This document shows positions 45,766 through 58,790 of a DNA stretch of 64,000 nt, in pieces; position 1 is the stretch's first letter; every line of letters begins with the position of its first letter. The notes beneath the pieces were generated by a model. The model searched no databases, had not been told where the DNA came from, and was given only the letters and a program-made list of their open reading frames with translations. The stretch lies in the NCBI GenBank assembly GCA_003993805.1, contig RSEF01000006.1, forward strand, positions 24,890,169-24,954,168. Reading direction: 5' to 3'. The position numbers and the translations under genes are program-made. This DNA comes from Himantopus leucocephalus (taxonomy: Eukaryota > Chordata > Aves > Charadriiformes > Recurvirostridae).

Positions 45766-48347
45766 GGGGAGAAAGGGTGTCACCCCTGTGCAGAGGTGAT
45801 TCATGGTCACACAGGACATGCCCGGTCTGCTGTGGCAACAAGTGACCCCATCACCCACGGGCAATGACAGACACAGGGGCTGAGTGGGGTTATTTGGGCT
45901 TCGAGGAGCAGGCGCCACTTTTTTCCATCTGCGGGGTGTTTAAAGCGGTGACATCTGGCTGTGGCTCTCTGCGACAGCGGGGCTTGGAAGAACCCAGCAT
46001 GTAAGCATCCCAGCCAAGATCAATATTTGGAGCCTGCTGGCCCTGGCTGCCCTCCCCAGGGTCCAGCAGAGCATATGGGTGTTCCCAAACCACTGGCTAG
46101 TGTTGCAGCAGCTTTTAAAATGTCACCGACCTCCTCGAGGGGACCCTCTGCCAGTCACATAGGCTGAAGTGGTGAGAGGATCCAGGGACCTCTCCAGGGT
46201 CACACCACCAGCCTGGCCATGTTGGCACCTGGCACATCACACGGCAATGCTACAAAATCACCAGCAAATGGGATTTTCTGCAGCAGACAGGACACAGAAG
46301 GGCTTCAGGTGGGGCTAGGAGGGGTGGTGATGGATGCCCTGGGAAGTGGCGCTTCCCTGCAGCCAAGGAACTCGCAGGAGGGACACGGTCTCTCTGGTGC
46401 ACGCTGGCCTTCTGCCTCTGTTTACCATGTCCCCTGCATTTGGGTCGGGGCCTCGCTGCAAACAGCAGCATGTCTGGATTTGGTTTCACTCCCTTTCTCA
46501 AAGCAAACAAACACAGACAGCAGCGCCTGCGGCGTCGGCCTGGGGGGCACCAGGGCAGGCAGGCAGGCTTCGTCCTCCCACGGATGCTGCACTCAGCCAG
46601 CCCTGGGCTGGGTTGGGTGCTCCAGGCTGCACCCTCCATGTCCCCCCACTCAGATCATGCACCGGCTGCTCCTTGCATCCCGCTGGTGGGAGAAGTCAGT
46701 CCATCGCTCCCCACGGCAGAGGGTCTCAGGGCTCCTGTCCCACTCACACAACGATGAAGCCATCCTTTGTGTGGTATGGGCAGGACAGAAGTCCATGCCT
46801 CGCAGGGATTCGGTTATCAGGGCTGCCCAGAGACCCACAGGCAGGGCACTGCATCCGCAGGGTGCTTGAGGGATGGGCAGAGAGGGTCAGAGCTGAGCTG
46901 CAAAGCCAAGGGCAGGGGGACATGGAGGAGGGGTCCAGGATGGGGGGTAGCATGAGGCAGAGCTGGTCCAGCCCCGCTGCCTGGTGTCTGCATTTCGGTG
47001 CCTGTGGCAAAATTCACCTGCCACTCAAAGCAACCCCATATCCACCTGCCCCACAGCCTGGCTCTGGCTGCATGTCCTGGCTGGTTGCAGACGGATGGGC
47101 TGGGAGCTGGCCAGGAGCAGGCAGAAGAGCTGGGAGCCAGGGGGTTCTTCACCCCTCTTTGGGACAGCTCGCAGGCAGAGCGAGCCCGGGATGCCTGTGT
47201 GCTGCCACAGGGGCAGAGCCACAGCAAGAGGCTGGTCCCTACTTTCTGCCTCCAGTGCTATCTGAAGGCTGGGCAGCAGCCAGGACCAGTGCTGCTGAGG
47301 GTCCCCGGGTACTCTCGCTGCCCGGCGGCTGGGACATGGCTGTTTACTGCAGACAGAGCTGCAGCATCATGCACACCCTCTGAATTCCTTGTTTATTTGG
47401 CATACGCCACCCAGCTCCCTGGAATCCAGCTCAGTGCTGGTAGCTGGCAGCATTGGCCAAGCCGGTCACGCACCTATAATGAGCCCTGTGAGGTGGCCAA
47501 AGCAGGGGACAGCATCTCCAGGAGTTCAGGGAGGACATGCTGTGGACAGGAAGGACATACTCTGGACAGTCCCCTGTGGGCAGGGAAGGAGCAGGGGGCT
47601 TACTCTCCATTGCCCCCAGGTACCCAGCTGCCCCCTGCCCCACAGCCAGACTGGTCCTGCCTCTGTGCTGGATCACAACCCCACCACACGCCGGTCTGCA
47701 CTGCCTCCAGTTGTCAGCCGGTGAAATCCCACCTGCTTTCCCTGCCATTTGTAGTAGTAGCCCTGTCTGTATTAACCCCTGACCCCACCGAGCTGCCCTT
47801 TTCTTCTTCTGACAATTGTGTTTACCAAGTGCTTGGAGGTTGGCTTTTTTCTCCATGCCAGAACTCAGCCATCCTGTCTCCAGACGGGATGCATCCCGGC
47901 GTTTCCCGGCTTGGAGGGTCCACAGAGGCCGCAGCCCGGCACAGGGATGCTGCTCCTGCCAAGCCAGCCAGTGAACCAGAGCAGCCCCAGCATCCATAAA
48001 AAGCCCGACAAAAACTGGTGCTCACCTTTTGCTGGGAGGTTTTTGGAAGAAGTCCCCCATCCTCTCTGGTCCCTGTCCCCCACAACTTCCCACAGGATCC
48101 CAGTCTTGCCTGGGTATCAATGGGGAGGACCCCAGTCTCACCCCTCCCAAGCCTGGGGGGACCTGTGCTGCCCCAGTCCCAGCAGGAGGAATCAGACCTG
48201 CCTGGGCCTTTGGGAGCAGGGACAGAAGAAGGATGAAGGCCAAGGGCAAAGGGTGTGGGGTGGAAGAGCTTCTGCAAATCTTCACCAAGCCAGCCCGCCC
48301 CAGTCTCGGCGGACTTCCCTTCAACCTCCTCCCCTCACTCACCCTTC
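45766..48347. other. GC-rich spacer with overlapping open frames, probably non-coding
   Basis: Long plus-strand frames overlap one another at 46219-46869, 46334-47383 and 46998-47999. Their translations are rich in G, P, S, A, R and C without recognisable domains, and several frames are open at once. That points to stop-codon depletion by composition rather than a gene. Confidence 0.5.
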
Positions 48348-48480
48348 CTTAATTATTCTTAATGGGCAAGCTCATAAGAGCTTCTATTAACTTTATTACC
48401 AGATCAATTAGTGCTTTCTTTCCCCCCTCCTCCTCCCCCCATGCTAATAATCCCATCAAATATGAAGACAGCATCCGTGC
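48348..48480. promoter_or_regulatory. Candidate conserved non-coding element
   Basis: AT-rich block: CTTAATTATTCTTAATGGGC, CTATTAACTTTATTACC, ATCAATTAGTGC, then a C/T tract and GCTAATAATCCC (TAATCC). The edges with GC-rich spacer are sharp. Confidence 0.4.
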
Positions 48481-50989
48481 TGGTACCCAGCAACCTGGAG
48501 AAGGTGCCGGGAAATGCAGCCTAGTCAGAGCCCCAGATGCTCTGTTGGGCACTTCGGAGATCGATGGATCCTCCCCAAGACATGGCCCAGCAAGGAGGGG
48601 AGGGAGCCAGGGAGGGGGGAGATTAATTGGAGAAGACTTTGGCACCGAACGGCTCCAAAATGCACTGGCGTGAGCTGAGCGGGAGTGGCTTGGCACCGGG
48701 ATGCGGCCCTCTTGCCTGCAGCCCTGCGAGCTGGCGGGGTCGGCGCAGCCGGCAGAGGATACAGGTGTTTGTCGGTGGGTCTGGGGGAAGGAGCCGCAGC
48801 ATCAATCAGAGCTCCGCAGGATGGCAGTGATGGGGCCATGGGGACAGAAGATGGGGGAATAGTGGTGGCCACGTGCTCTGAATAGAGGGGTGAGGACACC
48901 TGCCCAGCACGGGGGCGAGAGCAGTCCCAGCACCTCTGTTCTGCTCTATGGGAGACAGGATGGAGGATGGGGACACCCTGGGGCACACATCAGCTGTCAC
49001 AAGAAGGCTCTGGGGAGCCCCGCATCGCCTTTGGAGAGGAAGGGATGCAGAGGACGAGTGTTGGTGCTGAGCACATCATCCAGCAATCCTTCCCCAACCT
49101 CTGCCCCCTTTGGGGACCCACCCCAATGGCGAGTGCCCACTGCAGCCCTCGGCACAGCCCTTGCACGCACGCAAGTTCTGAACGCACAGATATAAGAGCT
49201 GGCTGTGAGCTGCAGCCATGCAGGATGCCCTGGCTCACAACGGGGCCATCACAGCCTGACTGACAGCCCCTGAAGGGGACGGGCAGGGAAACTGTGGGAA
49301 CAAAAGGATTTAAAAATATTTGACCGGGGGACCTTGCTTGGAAAGCAACTCCTCCTGCAGGGATGCCAGCTCCCACCCCAGAGCGTTTCTCAGAGAACCC
49401 TCAGCCGCCCACGCAGTTTGTTCCAGCCTGAAAGGACCTCCTTGAGCATACTGGAAAGGCCACAGAGTTCCCAGCAGCCTGAGCCACGTGTCCTGGTGGT
49501 GTCATGCTGACGGCTTGCAGCTTTGGCACTGGAAAGGACTCAAGCGCCATTGCAAAACTCCAGCCTGCCCGGACCATGGGGCAGCACGGCTCAGCCCGGA
49601 GGCTCAGCGTGGGCTCCCGGACCCTCAGCCAGCCGGGATGACCAGAAGAGCTGTGGTTCAAGGAGGACTCATGCTAGTGAAGCATCCACAGCCTTTTCAT
49701 TAAATCATCATTCACACTTGGATGGGGTCCACATGGCCACCAGCCACCCAGAGTAGGACCCTGCAGAGCCAGCCCCCAGTCCCCATGCATTTGGGTCATG
49801 CTCAGCCCTTGGGCTCAATGCTAGGACCAGTACGAGCTGGTTCACCTGGCCAGGTCCCCTTCTAGCTCCTGGAGGATGTCAGATGGGGCACTGTGTGTTT
49901 GGCCTGGCAAAAAAACCCCAGCTTTTGGTGGCTGCTTGCAGTGACCTCTGCATGGAGACATTGCTCCTTGACTACATCGCCTGAGAAGATGTGTCCAGCG
50001 AGAGAGGAGTTAGGGGATGATATGCCACCCTTCTCACATAAAGACGTCCCACTGCCTCCTAATGTTATGGATGATTTGCTATGAACATCCAGCAGCTGGG
50101 TGCACATTTACACCCAACGATTCCACAGGGCATTGGGGGTTTCCCAGACGCACCTCAGTGCAGGCTGCTGGCTGACCATCCCAAACTGCCACTCTTTCTG
50201 TTGTCTTTCTGAGTGGCCCAAGTTCATGTCCCTCCTGAAACAGACCGTTCCCAGGTCCCCAGCTGGATTTGCCCCTATTCTCACCTGCCAGTCGTCTTCT
50301 CTCTGTGGAGTCGATCTGAGATTCTCTAGACTCTCAACCCTGAGCCTGTACGACCTGCCCCGTCCGCCTCTCAGGCCGGACCAGACAAGGTCTCTGCACA
50401 GCACCAGCCAGCACAGGGGCCTCCAGCCTGTGCAGGTAGAGCCCTCCTCTGCTGCCTCTGGGGTTGTCACTCTCAAGGCAGAGCAGAGAGGGCTGCCCAG
50501 TTCTCACTACTTCTAAGCTGCTTCATTTGCACCTCATTCCCAAGGAAGACCTCCAAAGAGAGTTCCTGGCCTTCATCTGCTATGGGCTGTGCAAACTCAG
50601 CTCCAAGAAGCTCTGGTTTGCAGCTGACCTGGAGCAGCTCAGTGGCTCTGTGACCCTCCAGAGATGCGTGAGGACTGTGCCTGCCCAGAGGGGTGCCCTG
50701 GGCTGAGCATGACAAGCCTGGGGCCACGTCCCAGCCAGGGAGATGGCAGGGAAAAACAATGTCAGTACCACAGGTCTGGGAAGAGAAGGAAACCCAGCCT
50801 GAGTCTTCTCAGTATCAGGCAGAAAACTCAGTATTGTCCCCTGGAAAACTGACCCTAAAGGCTTCCAACTTCATGGCCGAGGGCTTCCCCTTCGCACACG
50901 GGGTGTGCATGAGTGCTATTGCTGCCAGGGACGGAAGAGGAGAGAGCAAAGCGCCGCTGCCCACCGCCTTCCCCCAGCCCTTCCAAAAT

Positions 50990-51225
50990 AATCAGGCCTG
51001 GGAAATAATAGTCAATGTGAAAGGAATTAAAAAGGCTTCTGTATGTGTGTGCGAGTCCTGCCAGGTTAATACTGCTGCCGATTTGCCTGACAGCTCCAAG
51101 ATTGATTACCCGCCTCAGCGCTCTTTATAACTTGATCAGTCGAATTAATCTCTGGCTGCGGGCCCATCTGATGCCAGGCATCACAAATTTAATTTGGAGG
51201 TGTATGGGATCTTTTATTCCTCCCT
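50990..51225. promoter_or_regulatory. Strong candidate conserved non-coding element
   Basis: Complex text with GGAAATAATAGTC, GGAATTAAAAAGGC, GGTTAATACTGC, AAGATTGATTACCC, CTTTATAACTTGATCAG, GTCGAATTAATCTC and CAAATTTAATTTGG. TTGATTACC is close to a PBX/HOX core. An assembly gap lies 160 bases to the right. Confidence 0.5.
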
Positions 51226-51383
51226 CCCTCCGCCCCCCTCATCCTTGTCCCTGTCCCTTTCTTCTCGGCTTGCCAGCACGCGTCATGCTTCTGCCACCGT
51301 AGGGATGACCTGGGCTGTCAAAGCTTCCTCAGGGCTGCAGGGAATAACATCATCAGGTAAACCCATGATACCCACAGCAAAAA

Positions 51384-51483
51384 NNNNNNNNNNNNNNNNN
51401 NNNNNNNNNNNNNNNNNNNNNNNNNNNNNNNNNNNNNNNNNNNNNNNNNNNNNNNNNNNNNNNNNNNNNNNNNNNNNNNNNNN
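51384..51483. other. Assembly gap, 100 N
   Basis: Exactly 100 N in non-coding DNA. It separates a probable conserved element (50.99-51.23 kb) from the AT-rich text that resumes at 51484. Confidence 0.98.
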
Positions 51484-54400
51484 GGAAAGTGCTTACTTTA
51501 TTAGTTTATGGCCGATTAATGGGAATGGTCATTACAATGATGGAGATGGATTGCTCCCATCAAACACAACCACCAGCCCCTTTCGGAAGGTAGAGGGGTG
51601 CCGGCGTTAGTGCCTCACTGCTCGGCCAGGGTCTTGGAAGCGGGGTGCTGGGGAGGGAGGGGGGAGGGACTTGGGGAGAGCAGGGGGCTGTGAGGATGCC
51701 AGTGGGGTTTTGGAGGATGCCATGATCTGGAGACTGAATAAATGAGGGGTTCAGGTGGTGGGACCAAGGTGTCAATGCTTTGGAGGAGGGGTCCTGCAGA
51801 GGAGAGGAAAGAAAAGGGGGAAGTGGGGAGGCAAAGGAGAATCAATGCCGGCAGGCAGCCTGGACACAATTTCAGGGCCCCAAAGATGTATTCAGCTTCC
51901 AGGTCCAGAGGAAGGGCACCTAGGATGTATTAGCACCCAGCTTCCAGCCATGGAGAGCGCAGGACAGACCCACGGACTGGGCAGGAGCTGTGGACCTCAG
52001 GTCCATGAGTGGTAAGCAGCTCTTGTCGCCTGCTTCTCCTGGGCTCTGTGCTGGGACCCCAAGTGGGGTTTGCGGGACCAGCCCTGGCCAGGATGTGCAA
52101 ATCACTTTGGTTCACTCCAGAACATGGTTAAATACCTGCTCACAGCCCAGGTGCCCTGTGGTGATGACCCGGAGGTCCCCAGACACCTCATGATAATCTG
52201 AATTATCCAGTAACTCTCCAGCTGCTAATTGGTAGTTACCCTTTAGCTCCCTGGGGCAGGGCAGTAATTCTCATCCCCGTGAGCCATGCTACGGACTGCC
52301 ATTTACGAAGGCCAGGGGAATAAATGCAGCAGGGAAGCACTCACACTTACATCCATTCAACAGCCTTTGATTCCTCCTGTACAGTGTTTGCAGCCCCTTT
52401 CATTCACCTCACACCAAAATTTACACCAACCACGGTGGGTAATTTACTTTTTTTTTTGCCCTTAATGGCCAGAATATTTGCACTGGAGACAGGAGTTGGG
52501 AGACAGGAGGGAGCATCTCAAACATTTGTGCAAACTTTGCTGTCCCCGGAAAGCTAAGGTCTGTTGATCTCCACATACGGGGGAAAGGAACAGAGGGAGA
52601 CATCTCTCTTGTCTTTTTTTTTTTTTTTTTGGCATGGCAGGGTCCTAGGGCACAGCCAGGACCTGCTCTGGCAGCATCCTGACCCATGTGTCCAGGCACT
52701 GGAGGGCAGAGGTGGGAGTGCATCTGCCAAACCCTTGGAAGAGGCAAACAAGCACCCAAAGCAGCTGCCTTCCCCGTGCAGCATCACCCATGGCTGTTCC
52801 AGCTGATGTTATACCTGAGCTCTCCCCAGCCCAGGGCACCTGCCATCCCTTCACCCACTCCCCATAGCTCTGCTCTCACCAGCTGGGGCCTTTCTCCATA
52901 GGGTTGGGTCCAGCTTGTTGAACATGGTGGTTTGTGGGCTCGCAGAGAAGCAGGAGGCTGGCTTTGCCCTGCAATCCTCACCATCCAATTAACCCTCAGG
53001 AGCAACGCAGGGATCTGATGGAGAAGAGCGAGCCTATGGATTTCTATTCCTTTAGGTCCTCTCCCAACCCAGCAGCTCTCCGTCTGTGTTCATCACCTGG
53101 CGGTTCAGCCAGTTTCCCATCCAATTGCCAGACAAGCCTAAGATGACTTGGTCTGCAGAGCTTGTCAGAGCAAGCCTAGCTTGCAATTTGGTGGTGTGAA
53201 GGGGTTGGGATCATCCAGCAGCTCACTTGCCATCCCCACTGGCGGTCAGGGTCAGCGGTGAGGGAAGGGCTCACGGCCGCACGCCGGCATCGAGCAGCAC
53301 CGCTGCTCTGCAGCATCCACGTGGACTCACATCCTTTCATCATTCCCGAGTGATGAATAACCACCCTAATGAATGGAGGGAAATTGGATTAGTGCTGAAC
53401 ACCCATGTGCTTAAACTGTGCCTGATTAAAACCCCATCTGTGCAGGGAAAGGCCGAGTCTCCCTGCCGCTCAAAAGCCAGGGAGCTGGCAGCACTTGTGC
53501 ATGGCCTCATCTGCAGCCTGTTCGGACATTTCAAGTGTTCAGGAGCTTTTCCCCTGCTCTATCCCCGGCAAGCTACCCCTTGAAGGCTGAACTGGAAAGT
53601 CTGGGGCTGGTTTTCCTCAGTCTGCTGACCTGTTCTCAGTGGACGCTTTTGCAGCTAGAAGAGGGAAGATGTACAAGACTTCATGTCACCTCTGGGCTTG
53701 CTACCAGGTCCCTGACTCAGCTGGGAAAAAAATCATGCTCATCCTCCATGCCTCAGTTGCTCCATCTCCAACTGATACGAGTAACAGCTTCTTAGGTGCA
53801 CAGACTGTTTTCTTTAAAGCAGAGACTGTCTCCCACTAGGAATTTGCCCCAAATTATGGCCAGTGCAGAAGCCACCTCTGCCTTTCTTGGTGGCTTTTCA
53901 TAGACCCCTTAGAAACAGCCTGGGGACACTGATGGGGCTGACAGTTCATAAGACATGGGTGCCAGGACATGACAGGACCAAGGCTGCAACTAGAGAATTC
54001 AAGGCTAGGAGAGATGCCAGGATCCTCTGCAGCTGCCTCTGAAACTACCCAGGCCAGGTTATATCAGCCTGCCTCCAAACACTGACACCTGTAACTTGGG
54101 TTTGTTTAAAGCACCTCTATGACAAAAATACATGGGAAAGGATCCCAGTTTGCTCTGCAGACAACAAGAGCAGGCTAAGCCACCTCTGTTCTTGGTGGAT
54201 GGGCTTATTTCAGTCCCCCTCAAGGCTAAAACAACTGGAAAACAAAATGGATGTTATTTTAAAGTGGTTTTTTTCTTGGTTTGAACTCAGGTCTAGATTC
54301 ATATTTCCCCTTTCTTAGTTTCATGAGCCAGTCCTTCAGCACTTGGTGACTCCTCCTCATGAAGTGACCAGAGGCCCTCACACTCATTTTGATAAGCTCA

Positions 54401-57400
54401 ATCCATGGGACCCTACAAGGTGTTTTCTCTGGGCCTGAAATCCCACCATGGCTCTTCCCTGTGCCAGCTCCAGTGGCACATCCATCCTCTCACCCAGGAG
54501 ATGGCACTGACCCTCCAGCCCGGGAAGCTCACAGCCCTTGGATGGCCGCCCCTTGCTGCAGAACCTGGGGACATCAGTGTGACCTGGTGCTGGGCTCCTG
54601 TCCGCTCACAGTCCTGATTGCTCGGGACCTTTTTTGGGGAGGAACAGCTACTGCAACCCATCTCATGGGCAATGTCCTGGTTGCAATCCACAACATGCTG
54701 GTGCTATCCCAAAGACACATCCCAAGGAGCCCTTTCTGCTCTCCTCCCCAGACACAGGACCTTCCATGTCCAGGGTACTGCAAGACACTGCACAACAGCA
54801 TATTCCACACCAGGATCTGGCACTGCACCCGGTCCCCAGCTCTGGCCAGTGCTGCCACATCCTTCCTCGCCTTCCACACACCCACATGGAAGACCAGGAT
54901 TTTGATACATCACCAGCCTGACCATGAGCTGCTTTGGATCAGCACGACTCAGGGTTTGGCTGCCAAGCACTTTTGGCATTGATTTTCTCTCGTGCTCGTA
55001 CGAGATGAGGCTGCAACATCTGCTGAATGGGCATCGGCATGTAATGAAATGCAGTTGCTGCTCTGATTGACGGCCCAGCAATCCTGCAGAAGCAGCGAGG
55101 AGCAGACAACCCAGCCAGACACCAACCGCTGGCTGGCTTTTCCCGGTTTCCATGCAGGGTCAGGTCTGTGTTTGTCCCTGGGCTCCACTGGGTTCAGAAG
55201 AACAACTGTTGTCTTTGCATGTCACGGAGCCTGGCCACTAATGCAGCTTTAATTGCCGGGCTCCTTTGCTACCAGGTCCTGCACAGGCAGGTATGTTGAT
55301 GACTTTGTCAGGTGTACAGCATCACTGCTGTCCCAGCCTTGCTGGGAGGTGGCTGTGGGGCCACCCCACCCCAAGGACACTCGCACAGGGACCCACAGGC
55401 ACCCAGGGCAGGGACGTTCAGCACTGTCCCTTTCCAAGGTGGCATTACAGTCCAGTACAGCATCACAAGAGAGCCCAAAAGCCCCCAGCCCCTCTCCTCA
55501 CTTCATGTCACCATCAAGGAAACTTTCTAGTCCAGGACAAGGCTGCCACCCAGGATCTGTCACAGGTAATGGGAGCTCAGACTCACTAACACCCACGCTC
55601 CTGCCCTACACCTCAGGCACATCCCAGCAGCTCACCCTGGGGCTGGAACTACCCGTCCTGGACCACTCCACCAGCTCTGCTCCTGCACACTGGAAGCAGT
55701 GTGTATGCCACCCACACTGGAAGCAACTCCAACCCCTAAATCTACACCTCCCCCAACCCTGCCCCCCAAGGACTGCACCATGAAAACCCCAACCCAGTCT
55801 GCCTGCAAACACCCCAAACGAGCTTTGCCCCCCGGCTCCGCAACTGAGGGTGGTGGGAGCCCTCACTGATGCACCCAGCAGGGAAGGACTGCAGGTGCCA
55901 GTGGCTCTTCAACCATAATGAAAGTCTCAGGTATCCCAGCCCGGCCAAATCACCTCCTACAGACGCAGCACGGCGCTGGAGTAGCAATAAAAGTGTCAGG
56001 GACGTCTCCTCGTGCATCACCAGACTGCAGCATTTCGGGAGCGGCCTGTGCAGAGGTTAATTATTGCTTCCCTCTCTTCCCCTCTCGCTCCCAGTTTAAG
56101 ATGGATCTGACTGTCAGGAGGGGTGACAGATGAAGACAAAGCACAGGTACGGCTCCCATGAACTCTGCGCCCGCCTGTATCATCCTAGAGCAGCTGGGAG
56201 CGCGTGGAGCAGAGCTGGGGGGGGAGGCAGAAGAGGGGGCGGGGAGGGGGGAGAGTTGAGAAAGCAGCAACCCTACCAGCACTGGAACGGATCTGCTGCA
56301 GGGGACGTGGTGTTGCTGGACTGGGAGAAGAGAAATTACAGCTCCTTTAACCCCACTCTTATGGGAGATGGATTTTTTTTTCCTCCTTGCCTCTTAATGC
56401 AGCTTCAGGACTTTATCTAATACTGGCAGAGACTTTTCCCCAAACATCAAGGATTTAGTCTGAGCATCAGAAAGAGCACATGGTCAGATGTCTTCTGCTC
56501 CATGGAGCTCCCATCACTGCAAGCACAAACACATATTTGAGCATCTCCCCCTTGAGATTTAATGTAAGAAAGTCTGGGATCAGTGTCCCAGCTCTGCCAC
56601 CATCACAACACTTGAGTCTTTTGGGTGGAAGAAGGTTTGGAGGTGCTGATACAAGCAATCTCCAGCAGACAGACAGCTCTGAGCATCCCTCCTCCATGTG
56701 CAGTGCCAGATGACTTGTCATTTGCTTTCCTCCCTGGCCAGTGGCTTTAGTGCTAGCATAATTATTGCCATTAAGACATTTCTTTGATCACTGGAGGTGG
56801 AAGAGTGGATCTTAACCTTCTCTCTGTTTCCCAGGTCACGTCCCTCTTTCCAGAGAAGCTTTCAGATTTGCTGGCCTGTTTTGACCACCTTCATCCTCCC
56901 AGTGACCAGACCCACTGCCCACGTGGCACCCAGCCCCACTATCCCCAGCAGGGACAGGACACAGCTGCCTTCAATGTAGCTTCTCTCCATTTTCCAGCCA
57001 GATGGGGAAAATCAGTTCCTATGCAGCAGACAGGAGCACATTGTGATCTCCCAGGAAAAGCCAGCTGCTTTGCCTCCCAGGCAGTTTTTTAGTAGTTAAG
57101 GGATGATGTGACAGGGGAGCACGTGCTGGTTTTCCCTGCTGCCCCCACACAGGAATTCCCCGGGTAGCGGGAACAGGGGCTGGCCTTTTCCACTCCAGGA
57201 GGGCTTGGAGGAGTTCATCAGGAAGATGGATTCACATCCCTTCCCCTGGAACTCAACACGGTCTGGTTTAGCTCTCACCCGTGCCGAAGGGCTGCCAAGG
57301 TAGCACTTGGCATCTGGCTTCAGGGGGCGGGCGGTTGCAGGCTGGGAACTGCAAGCCTGGGATACGCACCAGCTCCTCAGGGCAGAGCAGCACCCAGGTC

Positions 57401-58589
57401 TCCATCTCCTGCCTTCCCCTTGCTCATGAGCACAGGCACTGCAGCTGGTTCAGAGGGGTAGAGCCACCCCCAGGCACCCAAGATGGGAAATCACCCCCAT
57501 TCCCATTTCCCCAAAAGGTCTGGATTTTATTCCGTACCGTGACCTGAGAGACGAGAAATGCCAGCATTGGCAGTTTTCATCCCCATGGAAAGGCTTTCAC
57601 AGATGACCCCAACGAGAAGGTCTACCTCGAGCCATTCCCAAATGGTGCCTTTCCTTTCCAGGATTTCCGTCTGTTTCAGCCTCGTTTGATGCCATTTAGC
57701 TGCAGTTGCTGAAGGAAACATCACTTCAAATTAAACCAAAGGGGAGCACTTCAGCTGGACAACTTTGAAGTAGGAGGTTTTGATAAAAGCCTGTATTTCC
57801 TCCCCTTCTTGATCTTTTTTTCTTCCCCCTCTCCAAATGGTGAGCTTTGGCATGGCTGCTCCTGCACAGCCAAGGGAAAGGCTGTGACTCCCCCAGCAGC
57901 ATCTCCCCTCACTCAGCCAAACAGCCTCTCCCCCAGGACTATGGGCTCAGTACCAGCAGCTGAACCCAAGTTCAATCCCTCCGTATTGCTCAGCAGCAAG
58001 ACAACAGATTTAAAGCAAAGCCACCCAGAGGTCCCTTCTCCCTCCATGTGCACCCTAAACAGGCCAGCTCCCTGCTGCTGGGAGGGTGCAGAGCCCAGAA
58101 GATACTTCCAAGGACTTAAGTTCCTAGAAAAGAGGAGCAGCACAGTTATCCTAACCTTCTGCCAGCCTGCCCCATGGCTTATACGCTGAGGTTGCCACAT
58201 TGCAACCAGGGTTGGATGGCCTCTTCAGAGCCAGAAGTGTTCTGCCTCATTTATACCATGGGAATAAATGAGAAGATACTTTTGAGCTGCCACTTAATTA
58301 CCCTCTGCCTTCCAGACAGCTGCCATGACCCCAAGAGGCTCCTGTCTCCCCAGCTGCTTTCCCAAGCCCTTTCAAACCCCAGTGCTCAGCCCTGGGAAGG
58401 CTGGGCCATCAGTGCACCGAGCAAGCCAGGGCTCTGCCCAGTCCCTGGCAAGTCCCCAGTGCTGTCGTTGGCTGGAGGCTCATCTCCCACCTCCTCCTTG
58501 CCAGCCCTCCGGGAGGGCAGCGGGATGCAGGCAGCACGTGTGCCTGCCAGGGACGACCTATAGGGAAGGCTGAAGAGCTCAGAGCGCGT
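51484..58589. other. Non-coding spacer
   Basis: Apart from the candidate element at 53.33-53.45 kb and an AT-containing block immediately after the gap (51484-51545), this is ordinary GC-moderate spacer with no gene that I recognise. Confidence 0.5.
53325..53445. promoter_or_regulatory. Candidate conserved element with inverted repeat TTCATCA/TGATGAA
   Basis: The 7-bp arms at 53336-53342 and 53351-53357 enclose TTCCCGAG. The block continues with CCTAATGAATGG, GGATTAGTGC, GCTTAAACTG and CTGATTAAAAC. Confidence 0.35.
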
Positions 58590-58790
58590 CCCTCCCCATG
58601 CGACAGCTAAACGAGCTGAGACAATTAAATGTGCCATTTGATGGCTGCCTGGCAGAGCCGGAGTCTCTCTCTTTTAATAAAAGGCCTCTTTCCTGAAGTC
58701 GCTCAGGCAGCAGCGAGGGCTGCAGCTTATGAAGTGCGAGAGCCCTTCACATTTAATTAAACAGCTCATCCAAGCCTGCTTCATGTCGGC
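58590..58790. promoter_or_regulatory. Strong candidate conserved non-coding element
   Basis: Complex text with GACAATTAAATGTGCC, ATTTGATGGCTGCC, CTTTTAATAAAAGGCC (a palindromic core, TTTTAATAAAA) and CACATTTAATTAAACAGC. It has retained CpGs but is not a CpG island. Confidence 0.45.

Noticed and set aside
49410..49480. Possible further CR1 tail on the minus strand
   Set aside because: Only short words (CCTGAAAGGACCTCC) resemble CR1. The order and the terminal repeats are missing.
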